Assembly (NCBI RefSeq): GCF_005771495.1
Contig: NZ_VAUW01000024.1
Span: 1-64,000, forward strand
DNA: 64,000 nucleotides
Reading direction: 5' to 3'
Origin: Maribacter sp. ACAM166
GTDB lineage: Bacteria; Bacteroidota; Bacteroidia; Flavobacteriales; Flavobacteriaceae
Within the stretch, counting starts at the first letter, position 1. Each line of letters starts with the position of its first letter. A program made the translations under genes and the position numbers. A model generated the notes under the pieces. It had not been told where the DNA came from and searched no databases. It worked only from the letters and a program-made list of their open reading frames with translations. Of the stretch, positions 35,223 through 44,059 are shown in pieces.

Positions 35223-36812
35223 TTATTGAACGGGCTTGATATATGCCGCTAATTGGTTTCGAGAAATCCTATCTACAACAAAACCTAATCCTTGTAGCTG
35301 TTTTATGAAATTTGACTTTTTAAAAGGTGTCATCCCATCCTCTATACAAAAGGCTTTATATTCAGCGTATAAGTCTTTAATTAACTCATGTTCGTCTGGG
35401 CTTTTCTCATAGTCGTTTTCATTCAAAAACATCTGTACGCTGTTGCTTTCTGTTTTATATTGCTCAATGGCTTCTTGTGCCGCTTTGCAATCTGAAAAAC
35501 GCCTTTGTTCCAATAATCTATTAAGGCCATCCAGTACCCAATTGAATACTCCTGAAAGTTCGTTTTCAATTATTTTGGTGTGTAAATTTTTATCCTGTTC
35601 CTCTGGTGGTATGGTAACGTCAAAGGGAATTATTAAAAACCTCCTGAAATATGCCGTTGTATGCTCAACATCCTTAGGTAGTTCATTGCAGTTAAAAATT
35701 AGTTTTGCATATTGCTTTAAAATGAATGGCTGCCCATAAGGCAAACGGGCTTCAACGGGTTCGCCTGAAACTAACTGTTTAAATATTGACGCTTCCAATT
35801 TGCCATTTATTTCGCTTGCGTAGTTTACCAGTTTATTAGCCAACTTCGCCCTAAAATATCCGTTGTCATTTGTAAGGCTTTGCAATGAATAGCTGCTTAT
35901 ATTGTCATTTCCCAACAAAGCACTTACCACCTCGAAGAAAACGGACTTACCATTCGCACCAGTACCGTATAGTATTAAAGCTTTCTCCTCTTTTAATGCG
36001 TTACTACCATGTTTAATAAAAACAAAGCCTAGATATTCAGCCAATACCTTTTGGCGTTCTTTATCGGGCAATACTTTATTTAAATATGATTCAAATAGGG
36101 GAGCCGTCGCATTAGGGTTATATTCAAACGGCAATTGATATGTAATGAAGTCGGAGCTATCGAACGGTCTTAGGTTTGTTCCCTGTGGGCTTATTTCAAA
36201 CGTCCCATTTAGCAGGTTAATCAATACAGTATCCTTATCACTTTCGGGTGTTGGTAAATATGCCGTTGCAAGGAATTGTTTAAAAAGCTGTTCCCTGAAT
36301 TGGTAAAATCTTGCAGAAAATTTGGTAACACCCATTTTCTCTGCTCCCTCGCCTAAAAATTTTTGAAAAGTTTCCTTATCAATGTCAGCCCAAAACGTAC
36401 CATTGTACAGATAAATAAAATCGTGGTTTTTACATAAGCCCCAACGATTTTTTTCGGCAAAATTCAAAGCGTTCTCAATTGATAGAACTAAATAATGCTT
36501 AACATTCAATTTTAATTTATCCAACTGCTTTTGGATATCCTGTGCCTTTTCGCTTCCTTTCCCTGCCTTTTCCAGTTCCTTCATTAGTTGCTTAGCCTCA
36601 GGAAATGCAAGTAATTTAAAGTCAAGCCGCTCAAACTGTTCAATCAGCTTTTTTAAAATATCATAATGTGGTGTAGCTTCACTTCTTTTAACCAGTTCTT
36701 TAGTATGTACTGTAAAAGTATCTGCTTTGTCAAGGTCATCAAACGTAACATTCAGCTTCGTTTTACCTTCCTTTCTTTGCCCATAAGGCGCTAATAATGT
36801 ATCCTTACTCAT
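35223..36812 (-). CDS. SF3 helicase / D5-type ATPase (phage P4 alpha-like C-terminus)
   Basis: 529 residues. Residues to about 200 form a helical leader and a D5_N-like segment (WADIDKETFQKFLGEGAEKMG). The superfamily-3 helicase core has Walker A GTGANGKS at 283-290, followed by LVNYASEIN and KLIFNCNELP (Walker B and sensor region) and an arginine-rich ending YFRRFLIIPFD. It would open DNA at the element's origin. It is 28 bp upstream of the primase gene and 52 bp downstream of the small HTH gene, in one minus-strand unit. This helicase family is typical of P4-like satellites and integrative elements. Confidence 0.9.
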   Translation of the reverse strand: MSKDTLLAPYGQRKEGKTKLNVTFDDLDKADTFTVHTKELVKRSEATPHYDILKKLIEQFERLDFKLLAFPEAKQLMKELEKAGKGSEKAQDIQKQLDKLKLNVKHYLVLSIENALNFAEKNRWGLCKNHDFIYLYNGTFWADIDKETFQKFLGEGAEKMGVTKFSARFYQFREQLFKQFLATAYLPTPESDKDTVLINLLNGTFEISPQGTNLRPFDSSDFITYQLPFEYNPNATAPLFESYLNKVLPDKERQKVLAEYLGFVFIKHGSNALKEEKALILYGTGANGKSVFFEVVSALLGNDNISSYSLQSLTNDNGYFRAKLANKLVNYASEINGKLEASIFKQLVSGEPVEARLPYGQPFILKQYAKLIFNCNELPKDVEHTTAYFRRFLIIPFDVTIPPEEQDKNLHTKIIENELSGVFNWVLDGLNRLLEQRRFSDCKAAQEAIEQYKTESNSVQMFLNENDYEKSPDEHELIKDLYAEYKAFCIEDGMTPFKKSNFIKQLQGLGFVVDRISRNQLAAYIKPVQ

Positions 36813-36864
36813 ATCCCGTTTTTATTAAAAATTAAAATCCTACAATTCCTTTTTGTTGGGTTTT

Positions 36865-37026
36865 TTATTGATTAATATCTAGGATTTCGTTTAGATCATA
36901 CCGCTTAGCTTTACCCAAACCGTAGTTTTTTATTTCACCTCGTTCATCTGCACGGTACACGGTAAATAAGTTGACATTGATAGCCGCGGCTAGTTCTTTC
37001 GCTGAAACTAAATTTCTCATTTTCAT
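36865..37026 (-). CDS. Small helix-turn-helix protein, excisionase-like
   Basis: 53 residues: MKMRNLVSAKELAAAINVNL, then FTVYRADERGEIKNYGLGKA and KRYDLNEILDINQ. This is the MerR-like winged HTH (helix_turn_helix_17 / Xis type) that excisionases and small regulators use, with the wing arginine before a YDL segment. It lies between the replication genes and the integrase, the typical Xis/AlpA place, and probably directs excision and switches on the replication genes. Confidence 0.8.
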   Translation of the reverse strand: MKMRNLVSAKELAAAINVNLFTVYRADERGEIKNYGLGKAKRYDLNEILDINQ

Positions 37027-37304
37027 ACTATTAATTAATTAATGTTATGAGAGAAAACCGTATTATCAAATTTTATACCTTTGGACTTACCACAGTACCA
37101 AGGGCGTTGTTCGATATTTCGGATTTCGCTCTTTTTTTTATGCTCTATATGAGCTTCCTAATCTATAAACGTAAATTGGGGTATTCTGTAAACTACTGTT
37201 TTTGATTAATTTTACGTTTTCGCCCCGATACCTTACTTTTAATAGCGTATTTGTGTTTTAAAGCATTGAATATCAGTGGTTAATGTTTATATATTAAAGT
37301 TTTG

Positions 37305-38615
37305 TTAAGATATACTTTTTAGGTTTTCACTTCGTTTGTCGACCGTCATTTTATTGATTTCCTCAACCCTTAATCTATTGGCTTCGGTTATAGCGGAATT
37401 TTTACCACCTACGTAAATAAAGAAATTTTCAAGTTGCTTATGCCCAGTTATTGCCATACAGCTTTGAGCATCCCATCTTAATTCTTTGTATAAATAGGTA
37501 GCCAATGATTTACGCCCTGTCTTAGTTGTAATCAGTTCGTGTTTAGGATATTCACCTATTTTACCATTTTTGGATTCATTAAGTACTTCCTTTATTTCAC
37601 ATTCCTCACACACCTCTTTCACCATCTTGTTAAGGTGTGCGTTTTGGCTGCCTTCATTATCGCTAAACCTAGGAGGGAAACCACCATATTTATCGATAAC
37701 CCTTTTTACACGGTCGAAAATCGGTATTTCAACGGTTGCCCCTGTTTTCCTTTGGGTCAAAACAATAGCCCCATCCTTAATATTATCCTTTGTAAGTGCA
37801 TTACAGTCCACAAACCTCTGTCCAGTACCACAAAGCACGATTAGCCAATCCCTTGCGTATTCCATTATTTCATTTGGCATTGTGGTTGAGAATATTAGTT
37901 CCTGCTCCATTTCTGACAACGGGACTACTGTTGTGTCGTAGCTGTAGCCTTTTATGTTCCTGAAGTATGGGTCGACCTCCTGATTGTCATTATAGGCAGC
38001 CGTTAATATGGTCTTTAAGGATTTAAGTTTACGCCCTGCAGTAGAAATAGCGTATTGTTCAGTTAGAAACGATTCAAAGGAATCGATTGTCTTATTATCG
38101 AATGAATTTAAGTTGATTTTTACGCCTTCCTCTTTTTGAAACAGTTCTAAAGTTGATTTTAATTGCTCATATTTCCTTAAAGTTCCCTTGGTGTATTGTT
38201 TTAGTTTGTTCCCTTTGGTTCTATAGCCTTTTTTCTCGCACTTCTTTATAAACGCATCAATGTAGTCCGTAATACTCTTGGTATCGGTTTTAGTGAAGGT
38301 TCTTTCTTTCTCGGGTATCCTACGTATATCATATATTATTTGCCTAAAGTCGTCCCCAGTAATATCGCTTACAGATTTTGAGAGGTCGAGTTCTACATCT
38401 GTTATGTGATTAAGGAATTTTGTTTCTATGGCAGTTAAATATTTGACTATCCTTGCATCCCTTGGCATTTTCTTTTTGAAATCCCAGTTATTTTCAACAT
38501 CGGGAACGCTAATCTTTGTACTTATAAGAAAATTTTTGTGCCTTCCTATAGATATACGAGCTTGGATTTTTGAATTTCCTTTCTTTGTTCTAGGGTAAAA
38601 GTTTACTGTAGCCAT
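37305..38615 (-). CDS. Tyrosine-type integrase of element 2
   Basis: 436 residues. The N-terminal arm-binding domain (MATVNFYPRTKKGNSKIQAR) and a SAM-like domain lead to a catalytic domain with the first arginine in LCGTGQRFVDC, the second in TTKTGRKSLATYLYKE, then ITGHKQLENFFIYVG with the tyrosine. It is clearly different from the integrase of element 1 in sequence, although both use the same tRNA end. It reads away from the right att copy. The 278-bp gap before the HTH gene contains no gene I can support. Confidence 0.92.
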   Translation of the reverse strand: MATVNFYPRTKKGNSKIQARISIGRHKNFLISTKISVPDVENNWDFKKKMPRDARIVKYLTAIETKFLNHITDVELDLSKSVSDITGDDFRQIIYDIRRIPEKERTFTKTDTKSITDYIDAFIKKCEKKGYRTKGNKLKQYTKGTLRKYEQLKSTLELFQKEEGVKINLNSFDNKTIDSFESFLTEQYAISTAGRKLKSLKTILTAAYNDNQEVDPYFRNIKGYSYDTTVVPLSEMEQELIFSTTMPNEIMEYARDWLIVLCGTGQRFVDCNALTKDNIKDGAIVLTQRKTGATVEIPIFDRVKRVIDKYGGFPPRFSDNEGSQNAHLNKMVKEVCEECEIKEVLNESKNGKIGEYPKHELITTKTGRKSLATYLYKELRWDAQSCMAITGHKQLENFFIYVGGKNSAITEANRLRVEEINKMTVDKRSENLKSIS

Positions 38616-38730
38616 AATATGTATACAACATTAATTACAGTAAAATTAGTAATAAATAGTAATGAGTAGTTGTAAGCCTAAGTAAAACGGGTATAAAGTA
38701 ATTAACAGCAATGTTAAGATGTATACTGCC

Positions 38731-38751
38731 TTCGGGTACAGGTGGGACCAC
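38731..38751 (+). repeat. Right attachment remnant of element 2 (degenerate tRNA 3' end)
   Basis: 21 bases match the end of the tRNA (TTCG..., ...CAGGTGGGACCAC) with 2 differences, both in the T-loop/T-stem part. It marks attR of element 2 and is directly followed by the terminator. Confidence 0.75.
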
Positions 38752-38781
38752 AAAGAGAAGCCGAAAGGCTTCTCTTTTTTT
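38752..38781 (+). terminator. Probable original terminator of the tRNA
   Basis: An 11-bp stem AAAGAGAAGCC with GGCTTCTCTTT around a GAAA loop, followed by Ts. It starts one base after the att remnant. In the uninterrupted chromosome it would sit right after the tRNA. Confidence 0.85.
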
Positions 38782-38949
38782 GTTTATAGCTATAGTAGCT
38801 TTCACTTACATCTTACAAAGCTATGTGCTAATCAAATTCTATACAGGAGCATGCCACGTATATTGTAGCCTTTGCTCTTTTTAAAATTAACCATAACTGG
38901 AACTTGATCCCGTTATGGTTAATTAAATAGTCATTATTTTAAGAAATGC

Positions 38950-39954
38950 TTAATGCTGATGTTTGTGTTTGGTGTAGTGTTCTTTTAACAAGTCCCTGCC
39001 AAAATCACCATCAAAATCACGCCAAACCGAGTGAATGTGGTTTGCATTGTTTTGGCTGTTGTCAAATTCGATCATAAAGGTTTTTGCCTGTATGCGGTAG
39101 TAGTGTGCTTTTCCAAGTTCTGTGGCACCTGCCCATGCAAATCGCATCTCATCCATTTCCTCTTTATGGATGTTATTTATTTTCTCTATTGCCTGATCTG
39201 CAGGGATAGTGGAAACATATTCGTAAATGATGTCCATTACAAGTTTTTTCTGAGCGGTATTTAGATTACTGACCAATATGCCTTCAGGGGCTAGTTTCTC
39301 TACTTCTGACTTGTTGAGGCTAACCACATCGTTGTACGCTTTTTCATTAAAAATAGCAATCTTCTTCTGACTACTGCTCAGCATATTGATTAGTTGTAAT
39401 CCCATATCTTCTTCATTTACCAAAGGGCTAAATCCTTTCCGTTCACCTTCCATTATTCTTCCTGGGTTTGAACCGAAGAATCTAGGGGCATAAGAAACAG
39501 TATCAGCTACGGTCGTAAAATGTAGTGAAACATGATGTCCTTCAAAAGTCCACATCCAAATGTCTTCCTGTGCTGGATTTCCGTAAATGGAAACGTAATA
39601 CCTTTCTGGATCTCGGTAAACCGAGTCGCCAGAACTTGCCGCCAGTACGTTTTCTAGGCCAATGATTTCAGTCGTCTGCTTGTAGCCGGTGTCACTTAAT
39701 GATGACTGGAGCAGCCTATGGACTAATTCCTTTTGATCCGGTCTTAACGCTTTTAACGGCAGTCCTTGTCGTTCATGAGAACTCCAGGGTAAAAAGTGCC
39801 ATTGGTCTCTAGTATCTGCATTAAATTCATGAATAATTGTTGCTTTTTGGGGTGCTGTCAAAGAATTAATAAATTGGTTGACAATCGTCACATCTTGTGG
39901 GAATCCCAAAAAGGGGAAAACGGCAATAAGGACTACGAGGATATGTTTTTTCAT
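38950..39954 (-). CDS. DUF3500 domain secreted protein
   Basis: 334 residues with a signal peptide (ILVVLIAVFPFLGFPQD). The DUF3500 pattern follows: WHFLPWSSHERQGLPLKALR near the start, YYVSIYGNP-DIWMWTFEGHHVSLHFT in the middle and HIHSVWRDFDGDFGRDLL at the end, with several conserved histidines that may bind metal. The function of the family is unknown. It is exported, probably to the periplasm or surface. It lies 38 bp downstream of the sorbosone-dehydrogenase-like gene on the same strand, so the two may form an operon. Confidence 0.85.
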   Translation of the reverse strand: MKKHILVVLIAVFPFLGFPQDVTIVNQFINSLTAPQKATIIHEFNADTRDQWHFLPWSSHERQGLPLKALRPDQKELVHRLLQSSLSDTGYKQTTEIIGLENVLAASSGDSVYRDPERYYVSIYGNPAQEDIWMWTFEGHHVSLHFTTVADTVSYAPRFFGSNPGRIMEGERKGFSPLVNEEDMGLQLINMLSSSQKKIAIFNEKAYNDVVSLNKSEVEKLAPEGILVSNLNTAQKKLVMDIIYEYVSTIPADQAIEKINNIHKEEMDEMRFAWAGATELGKAHYYRIQAKTFMIEFDNSQNNANHIHSVWRDFDGDFGRDLLKEHYTKHKHQH

Positions 39955-39992
39955 ATGTAATACGATAGTTCACCTACTTTATAAGGTTCAGA

Positions 39993-41264
39993 TTAATACG
40001 TTATCTTAAAAATACTTCCACCAAAGTCATCACTAACATATAATGCACCATCTGGCCCTTGTGCCAGTCCGCATGGGCGGTGTTGCAAGGTGGCATCTGT
40101 TGGGTTGGCCAAATCAAATCCGGCAAAATTATCGAGGAAAATTTCCCAATCTCCACTTGGTTTTCCATTTTTAAAAGGAACAAAGGCTATAAAAAAGCCC
40201 TTTTTAAGCTCTGGAGATTGATTGTGAAATGCTATGAAGGCGCCATCTTTATATTTATCTGGGAACATGTCTCCCGTATAGAAAAGGACATCATTTGGGC
40301 CTAAATGCGCAGGGAAGGCCACAAGGGGCATAATAGCTCCTTTTTCACCTGACTGCTCGCCGTCTCCCCCATACTCGGGAGCTAAAATACGCTGCTTTTT
40401 AAATTGGTCGTAATACGTATAGGGCCAACCTGCATTGTCATGTTCCTTCAATTCATATAAGGTTTCGGCAGGTAATTCACCATCTTGTTTTTGAGTATAG
40501 AGATCTGGATAAAAATTGTGTAGTCCTCCCCGGCCATGATCGGTCGCAAACAAGGAGTTTGTTTTGAAATTCCATGTAATTCCAACTGAGTTTTTAAGGC
40601 CCGTAGCATACCGTGATCCATCGGCAAAGGTCTGATTCAGTTTATCGGACCTAAATTTCCAAATTCCTCCAGCCGAATCCAATATGCTACAAGGCATCAT
40701 CCCTGTATTTGCTTCTTGATCCCTGCATGCATCGTTCCAAGAACCTATGGTCACATATAGGTTGGCATCATCATCAATCGCAAATGGTTTGGCATTGTCC
40801 ATGCCCATATCAATTAAGCCACCCACAATTTTTTCCGGGGTATCCGTATCAATAATGTTATGGTCATCATTCAATTTATAGCGAAACACACCCGTATTTG
40901 AAGACGCATAGAGGTAGTCGCCCTTTGCTAGAATTCCTGTGCCGGGAACGTCGGCAAAGTGCTGTTGCTCATCTATGGTGCCATCCTTATCATTATCCTT
41001 AAGTAACACAATGGCCTTGCCATCTTTCAGAACGGATCTATTGGCATAGATATCACCATTTTTTGAAATGGTCAAATGTCGAACAGCGCCTAAATCTTTT
41101 CCAACTTCTTGAACTGAAAATCCTTCGGGGGCTTTTAAAATGGTTTCATTACGTGCTGTTTTTTCTGATGGCTTAGTTTCGTTTTTGCATTGCACAAAAA
41201 AAGTTGCAACTACCATAGCGGTTATCAACAGTAATGGGTTTCGGGTAATAGGTGTTCGTTTCAT
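39993..41264 (-). CDS. Lipoprotein with a PQQ-type sugar (sorbosone) dehydrogenase beta-propeller
   Basis: 423 residues. A lipoprotein signal (LLLITAMVVATFFVQCKN) is followed by a six-bladed propeller of the glucose/sorbosone dehydrogenase class. Recognisable parts are APEGFSVQEVGKDLGAVRHL, DNDKDGTIDEQQHF, FATDHGRGGLHNFYPD, AGWPYTYYDQF and HRPCGLAQGPDGALYVSDD. Such enzymes oxidise sugars or aldoses with PQQ. Whether this one still binds PQQ, or oxidises a sugar, cannot be told. It is probably anchored in the outer or inner membrane, periplasmic side. Confidence 0.85.
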   Translation of the reverse strand: MKRTPITRNPLLLITAMVVATFFVQCKNETKPSEKTARNETILKAPEGFSVQEVGKDLGAVRHLTISKNGDIYANRSVLKDGKAIVLLKDNDKDGTIDEQQHFADVPGTGILAKGDYLYASSNTGVFRYKLNDDHNIIDTDTPEKIVGGLIDMGMDNAKPFAIDDDANLYVTIGSWNDACRDQEANTGMMPCSILDSAGGIWKFRSDKLNQTFADGSRYATGLKNSVGITWNFKTNSLFATDHGRGGLHNFYPDLYTQKQDGELPAETLYELKEHDNAGWPYTYYDQFKKQRILAPEYGGDGEQSGEKGAIMPLVAFPAHLGPNDVLFYTGDMFPDKYKDGAFIAFHNQSPELKKGFFIAFVPFKNGKPSGDWEIFLDNFAGFDLANPTDATLQHRPCGLAQGPDGALYVSDDFGGSIFKITY

Positions 41265-41398
41265 TTAGTGGTTTTAGACGATTGGCAAGTTTTAAAGTTA
41301 CTATTTCAATATCACTTCTATACCAAAAAATTAAAATACACCTATGTTGTTAATTGTTGAACTACAAATTACTATCGAATTTTCAATCTTTTTATAAG

Positions 41399-42073
41399 AT
41401 GAAAACGATACCTCAGGCAATTCACTTCCTACTATTTTTCTAATAGTCAATCTTGGGCATGCCCAAGAGGAATATAAACTCTGGGAAGGCGAAAAAAACC
41501 TTTTATAAGGACAACAATCTCCAGGAGTTCGAAAAAGAGGCATGAGGGAACAACAGTAGCGGGAAAAAGTACGGAACCTACGCTAACAATTTATAAAACT
41601 GAAGGGCAAAATACGGGCAAGGCGGTCATTATAATTCCTAGAGAGGGGTATGAATTGGTGGCCATGTACCATGAGGGGGATGAGTTGGCAGAGCTGCTAT
41701 CAAAAAAGAGAATAACAGCGGCTGTGTTAAAATATAGAATACCCAATCGAAAATCTTCAAATGAACCACACTTGGTGTCGTTGACCGGATGCTCGCAAAG
41801 CACTTAAAATTATAGTGAAAAAGCGGAATTCAATGGTGTTAACACAGATTAGATAGGCGTTATTGGTTTTTTCTGTCGGAGGACATTTGGCAACGGTTCT
41901 GGAGCTTTGGAAGAGCGAAGAGGTGCATGCAACCGATGACGATTCTTGTAACCTTAAAGAGACTACGTTATATGCGCAAAAACTACGGGACCAACAAGTG
42001 TTAGCGGAAACACATGTTTTACCTAATGGCGGTCATGGCTTTGGGGTTGGTAGCGCCTCTGACGGTGCAGAAT
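41399..42073 (+). pseudogene. Decayed alpha/beta hydrolase (acetyl-esterase type)
   Basis: Fragments in different frames spell a lost esterase: VIIIPREGYELVAMYHEG, ITAAVLKYRIPNRKS, IGVIGFSVGGHLATVLELWK (the GxSxGG nucleophile region, degraded) and LAETHVLPNGGHGFGVG (the catalytic-histidine region). Stops and frame changes occur throughout. The start follows a weak signal-like stretch. It is oriented opposite to the genes on both sides. It may once have belonged with the neighbouring secreted DUF1080 and dehydrogenase genes. Confidence 0.75.
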
Positions 42074-42192
42074 AATGGGTTGGCCTTTAAATAAACTGGC
42101 TAAAGAACAATACATTTTGAGTACGTTATAGGAACGAACCTATGCTATTAATTCATTATTCTTTTTGGCGTTTACCTATTCGGAATTTGACC

Positions 42193-43221
42193 TTAGAATA
42201 TCGGAGTCAACACAATATTTCTATAGGCTACAGTGCCATGGTCACCCTGTAAATAAATTGGGCCTGGAGCAAAAACATCAGCGCTAATGGCTCCACCTGT
42301 AGGGCCTTCCACAGCTGCATTATCTACAATCTTTTTTTCGTTTAAGATGACCGTTATATGGCGGTCTACCAAGGTAATGTCTAAGGTCTGCCATTCACCT
42401 GCGGGTTTTTCGGCAGTTTCATTTGGAGTAACACGGCTATAAACGGCACCCATATTATGGCTGTCAAGTTCTAATCCATAAGAGTCCACTACTTGTATTT
42501 CATATAAGCCCCTAAGATATACCCCGCTATTGTTGCCCTTAGGTACGTTGACCTCTAATTTTAAATTGAAATCTGCAAACTCTTGTTCGGTACGTAGGTT
42601 TCCATAAGAGATATGTTCACCATTATCGGGCTGTGCGGGATCATTCTGCATGGTACCGTTTACCACCTTAAAACCATTTGCCATGTTAGGGTTAATAGGT
42701 CTCCAACCGTTCATATCCTTCCCATTAAATAGTTTTATAGACTTCCCATATTTAAGCGCAGTTAAGTCTGGTGCAGTGCCTACGGCAGGCATCCGTTCTC
42801 CTCTGAAATAACTAAGTTCCTCTCCGGTTCCTCCCCAAGATGGTCCCGTCATCGTGCCGGCAATGGCATCGTTTATTTTGGTAATGCGTAAGGTGTAGGT
42901 TTTGATATGGATACGCTCTTTTCCAATGGCGTCTTTCTCGAGTACTTGTTCAGAAGTTCGGGTTACGACCAAGGTATTTTCATCTACCAAATACATATCT
43001 GAAACAGGGAGCACACTACCACCGATCCATAGCAGCTCTCCGTCTAGAACTCCTTGCTGCTCATGCACTTTAAGCCAACCAACACCACCACCCACAATAT
43101 CAATGCCCCATGTACCCAGAAAACTGTTTTCCGCTTCGGGAGATAATTCACAGGGCGTATTCGCAAATAAGGAAGGACCGGTTAATACAACAGCAATAAG
43201 GGCAAGGACTAATTTTTTCAT
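42193..43221 (-). CDS. Secreted DUF1080 (3-keto-disaccharide hydrolase-like) protein
   Basis: 342 residues from the ATG at 43,221, which starts directly at a signal peptide (KKLVLALIAVVLTGPSLFAN). An N-terminal lipocalin-like part (FLGTWGIDIVGGGVGWLKV) is followed by the DUF1080 jelly roll: IKLFNGKDMNGWRP, NLKLEVNVPKGNNSGVYLRG, YEIQVVDSYG and QTLDITLVDRHITVILN. Members degrade 3-keto-glycosides or bind glycans in the periplasm. An operon partner oxidase is not adjacent; the sugar-dehydrogenase-like gene 0.9 kb away may be related. Confidence 0.88.
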   Translation of the reverse strand: MKKLVLALIAVVLTGPSLFANTPCELSPEAENSFLGTWGIDIVGGGVGWLKVHEQQGVLDGELLWIGGSVLPVSDMYLVDENTLVVTRTSEQVLEKDAIGKERIHIKTYTLRITKINDAIAGTMTGPSWGGTGEELSYFRGERMPAVGTAPDLTALKYGKSIKLFNGKDMNGWRPINPNMANGFKVVNGTMQNDPAQPDNGEHISYGNLRTEQEFADFNLKLEVNVPKGNNSGVYLRGLYEIQVVDSYGLELDSHNMGAVYSRVTPNETAEKPAGEWQTLDITLVDRHITVILNEKKIVDNAAVEGPTGGAISADVFAPGPIYLQGDHGTVAYRNIVLTPIF

Positions 43222-43459
43222 GATTTCGGTTTGGTTTAGTGTCTTAGATAGGGCATACACTATAGTATGTATCGCATACTAAAAGTAAGGATTTATTTGG
43301 TAGGGGGTACTTTAGTAGTAAAGTTTATACTAGGTAGTATTGTGGTAAGCCCAAACACAACCTATTACATAGAGGTAAATCCATCAAGGAATTGGAGGTT
43401 TTTTTGTTTTTCACAAAAACGTTGTGAGCATCTTAGTACATCTCTTAACTTTACACCCC

Positions 43460-44026
43460 ATGAAAAACCGAAAATTGAAAATCAGTGATATCATTTTTAT
43501 AGTTTTTATCGCCTTGTTGCTTATTCCACAAACTAGAACACCCATTCAAGTAGCGCTCAACAAACTAAAGGTGGCAGTATGGTCTCCAAGTATTTCAGCT
43601 ATGGAAGATCAAGATCAGGTAACGCCTTTTAAATATGCTGTACAAGATTTAAACGGTGTATCTAAAACCATTCCAATTGGTCAAGGGAAGGTCACTTTTT
43701 TAAGTTATTGGGCGACGTGGTGTCCACCATGTATTGCAGAAATGCCCGGTATTCAAGAATTATATATAGATTACGGAGAGACCATCAATTTTGTGTTGCT
43801 GACCCAAGAAGAGGCTGAGAAAGCACAGCGGTTTATGACTAAAAGTGGGTATGACTTACCGGTGTATATTCCTCAAATGCAAGCTCCTGAAATACTCCAA
43901 GAAAACAGTCTTCCCACCAATTACATTATTGATGCCCAAGGTACTATTATCATCAAAGAAACCGGTGCTGCAGATTGGAACAGTGGCAAGGTGCGCAAAT
44001 TGTTAGATGGGCTGCTTTCTAAATAA
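43460..44026 (+). CDS. TlpA-like thioredoxin-fold protein, membrane-anchored
   Basis: 188 residues from the ATG at 43,460 (a longer frame begins at 43,424). An N-terminal hydrophobic anchor (IIFIVFIALLLIP) precedes a thioredoxin fold with the redox site WCPPC in TFLSYWATWCPPCIAEMP. It then has LPTNYIIDAQGTIIIKETG, as in ResA/TlpA proteins. It probably reduces or exchanges disulfides in the periplasm, for example for cytochrome maturation. The substrate is not known. It is a single gene. Confidence 0.87.
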   Translation: MKNRKLKISDIIFIVFIALLLIPQTRTPIQVALNKLKVAVWSPSISAMEDQDQVTPFKYAVQDLNGVSKTIPIGQGKVTFLSYWATWCPPCIAEMPGIQELYIDYGETINFVLLTQEEAEKAQRFMTKSGYDLPVYIPQMQAPEILQENSLPTNYIIDAQGTIIIKETGAADWNSGKVRKLLDGLLSK

Positions 44027-44059
44027 GAACGATATGCGCACGAATCTTTAGAATCTTAA

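Larger units (their letters stand above)
30427..38751. mobile_element. Integrative element 2 (about 8.3 kb), satellite-like
   Basis: It is bounded on the left by the 46-bp att copy and on the right by a degenerate 21-bp copy. It holds, from right to left, an integrase, a small HTH (Xis-like) protein, a P4/D5-type helicase, a primase-like protein, a chain of small ORFs and two exported proteins. All genes are on the minus strand. There is no relaxase, no oriT-like site and no phage structural gene. The content resembles phage-satellite or minimal integrative elements that need a helper for transfer; which of these is inference. Confidence 0.75.
38616..38949. other. Right junction of the array and host sequence
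   Basis: It holds the region upstream of integrase 2, the degenerate att copy and the ancestral tRNA terminator. The last 170 bases are host intergenic DNA in which I see nothing else. Confidence 0.5.

Noticed and set aside
37076-37140. Small RNA between the Xis-like gene and integrase 2
   Set aside because: TACCTTTG at 37,076-37,083 and a weak hairpin with a T run are present, but there is no -33 box and the stem is poor.
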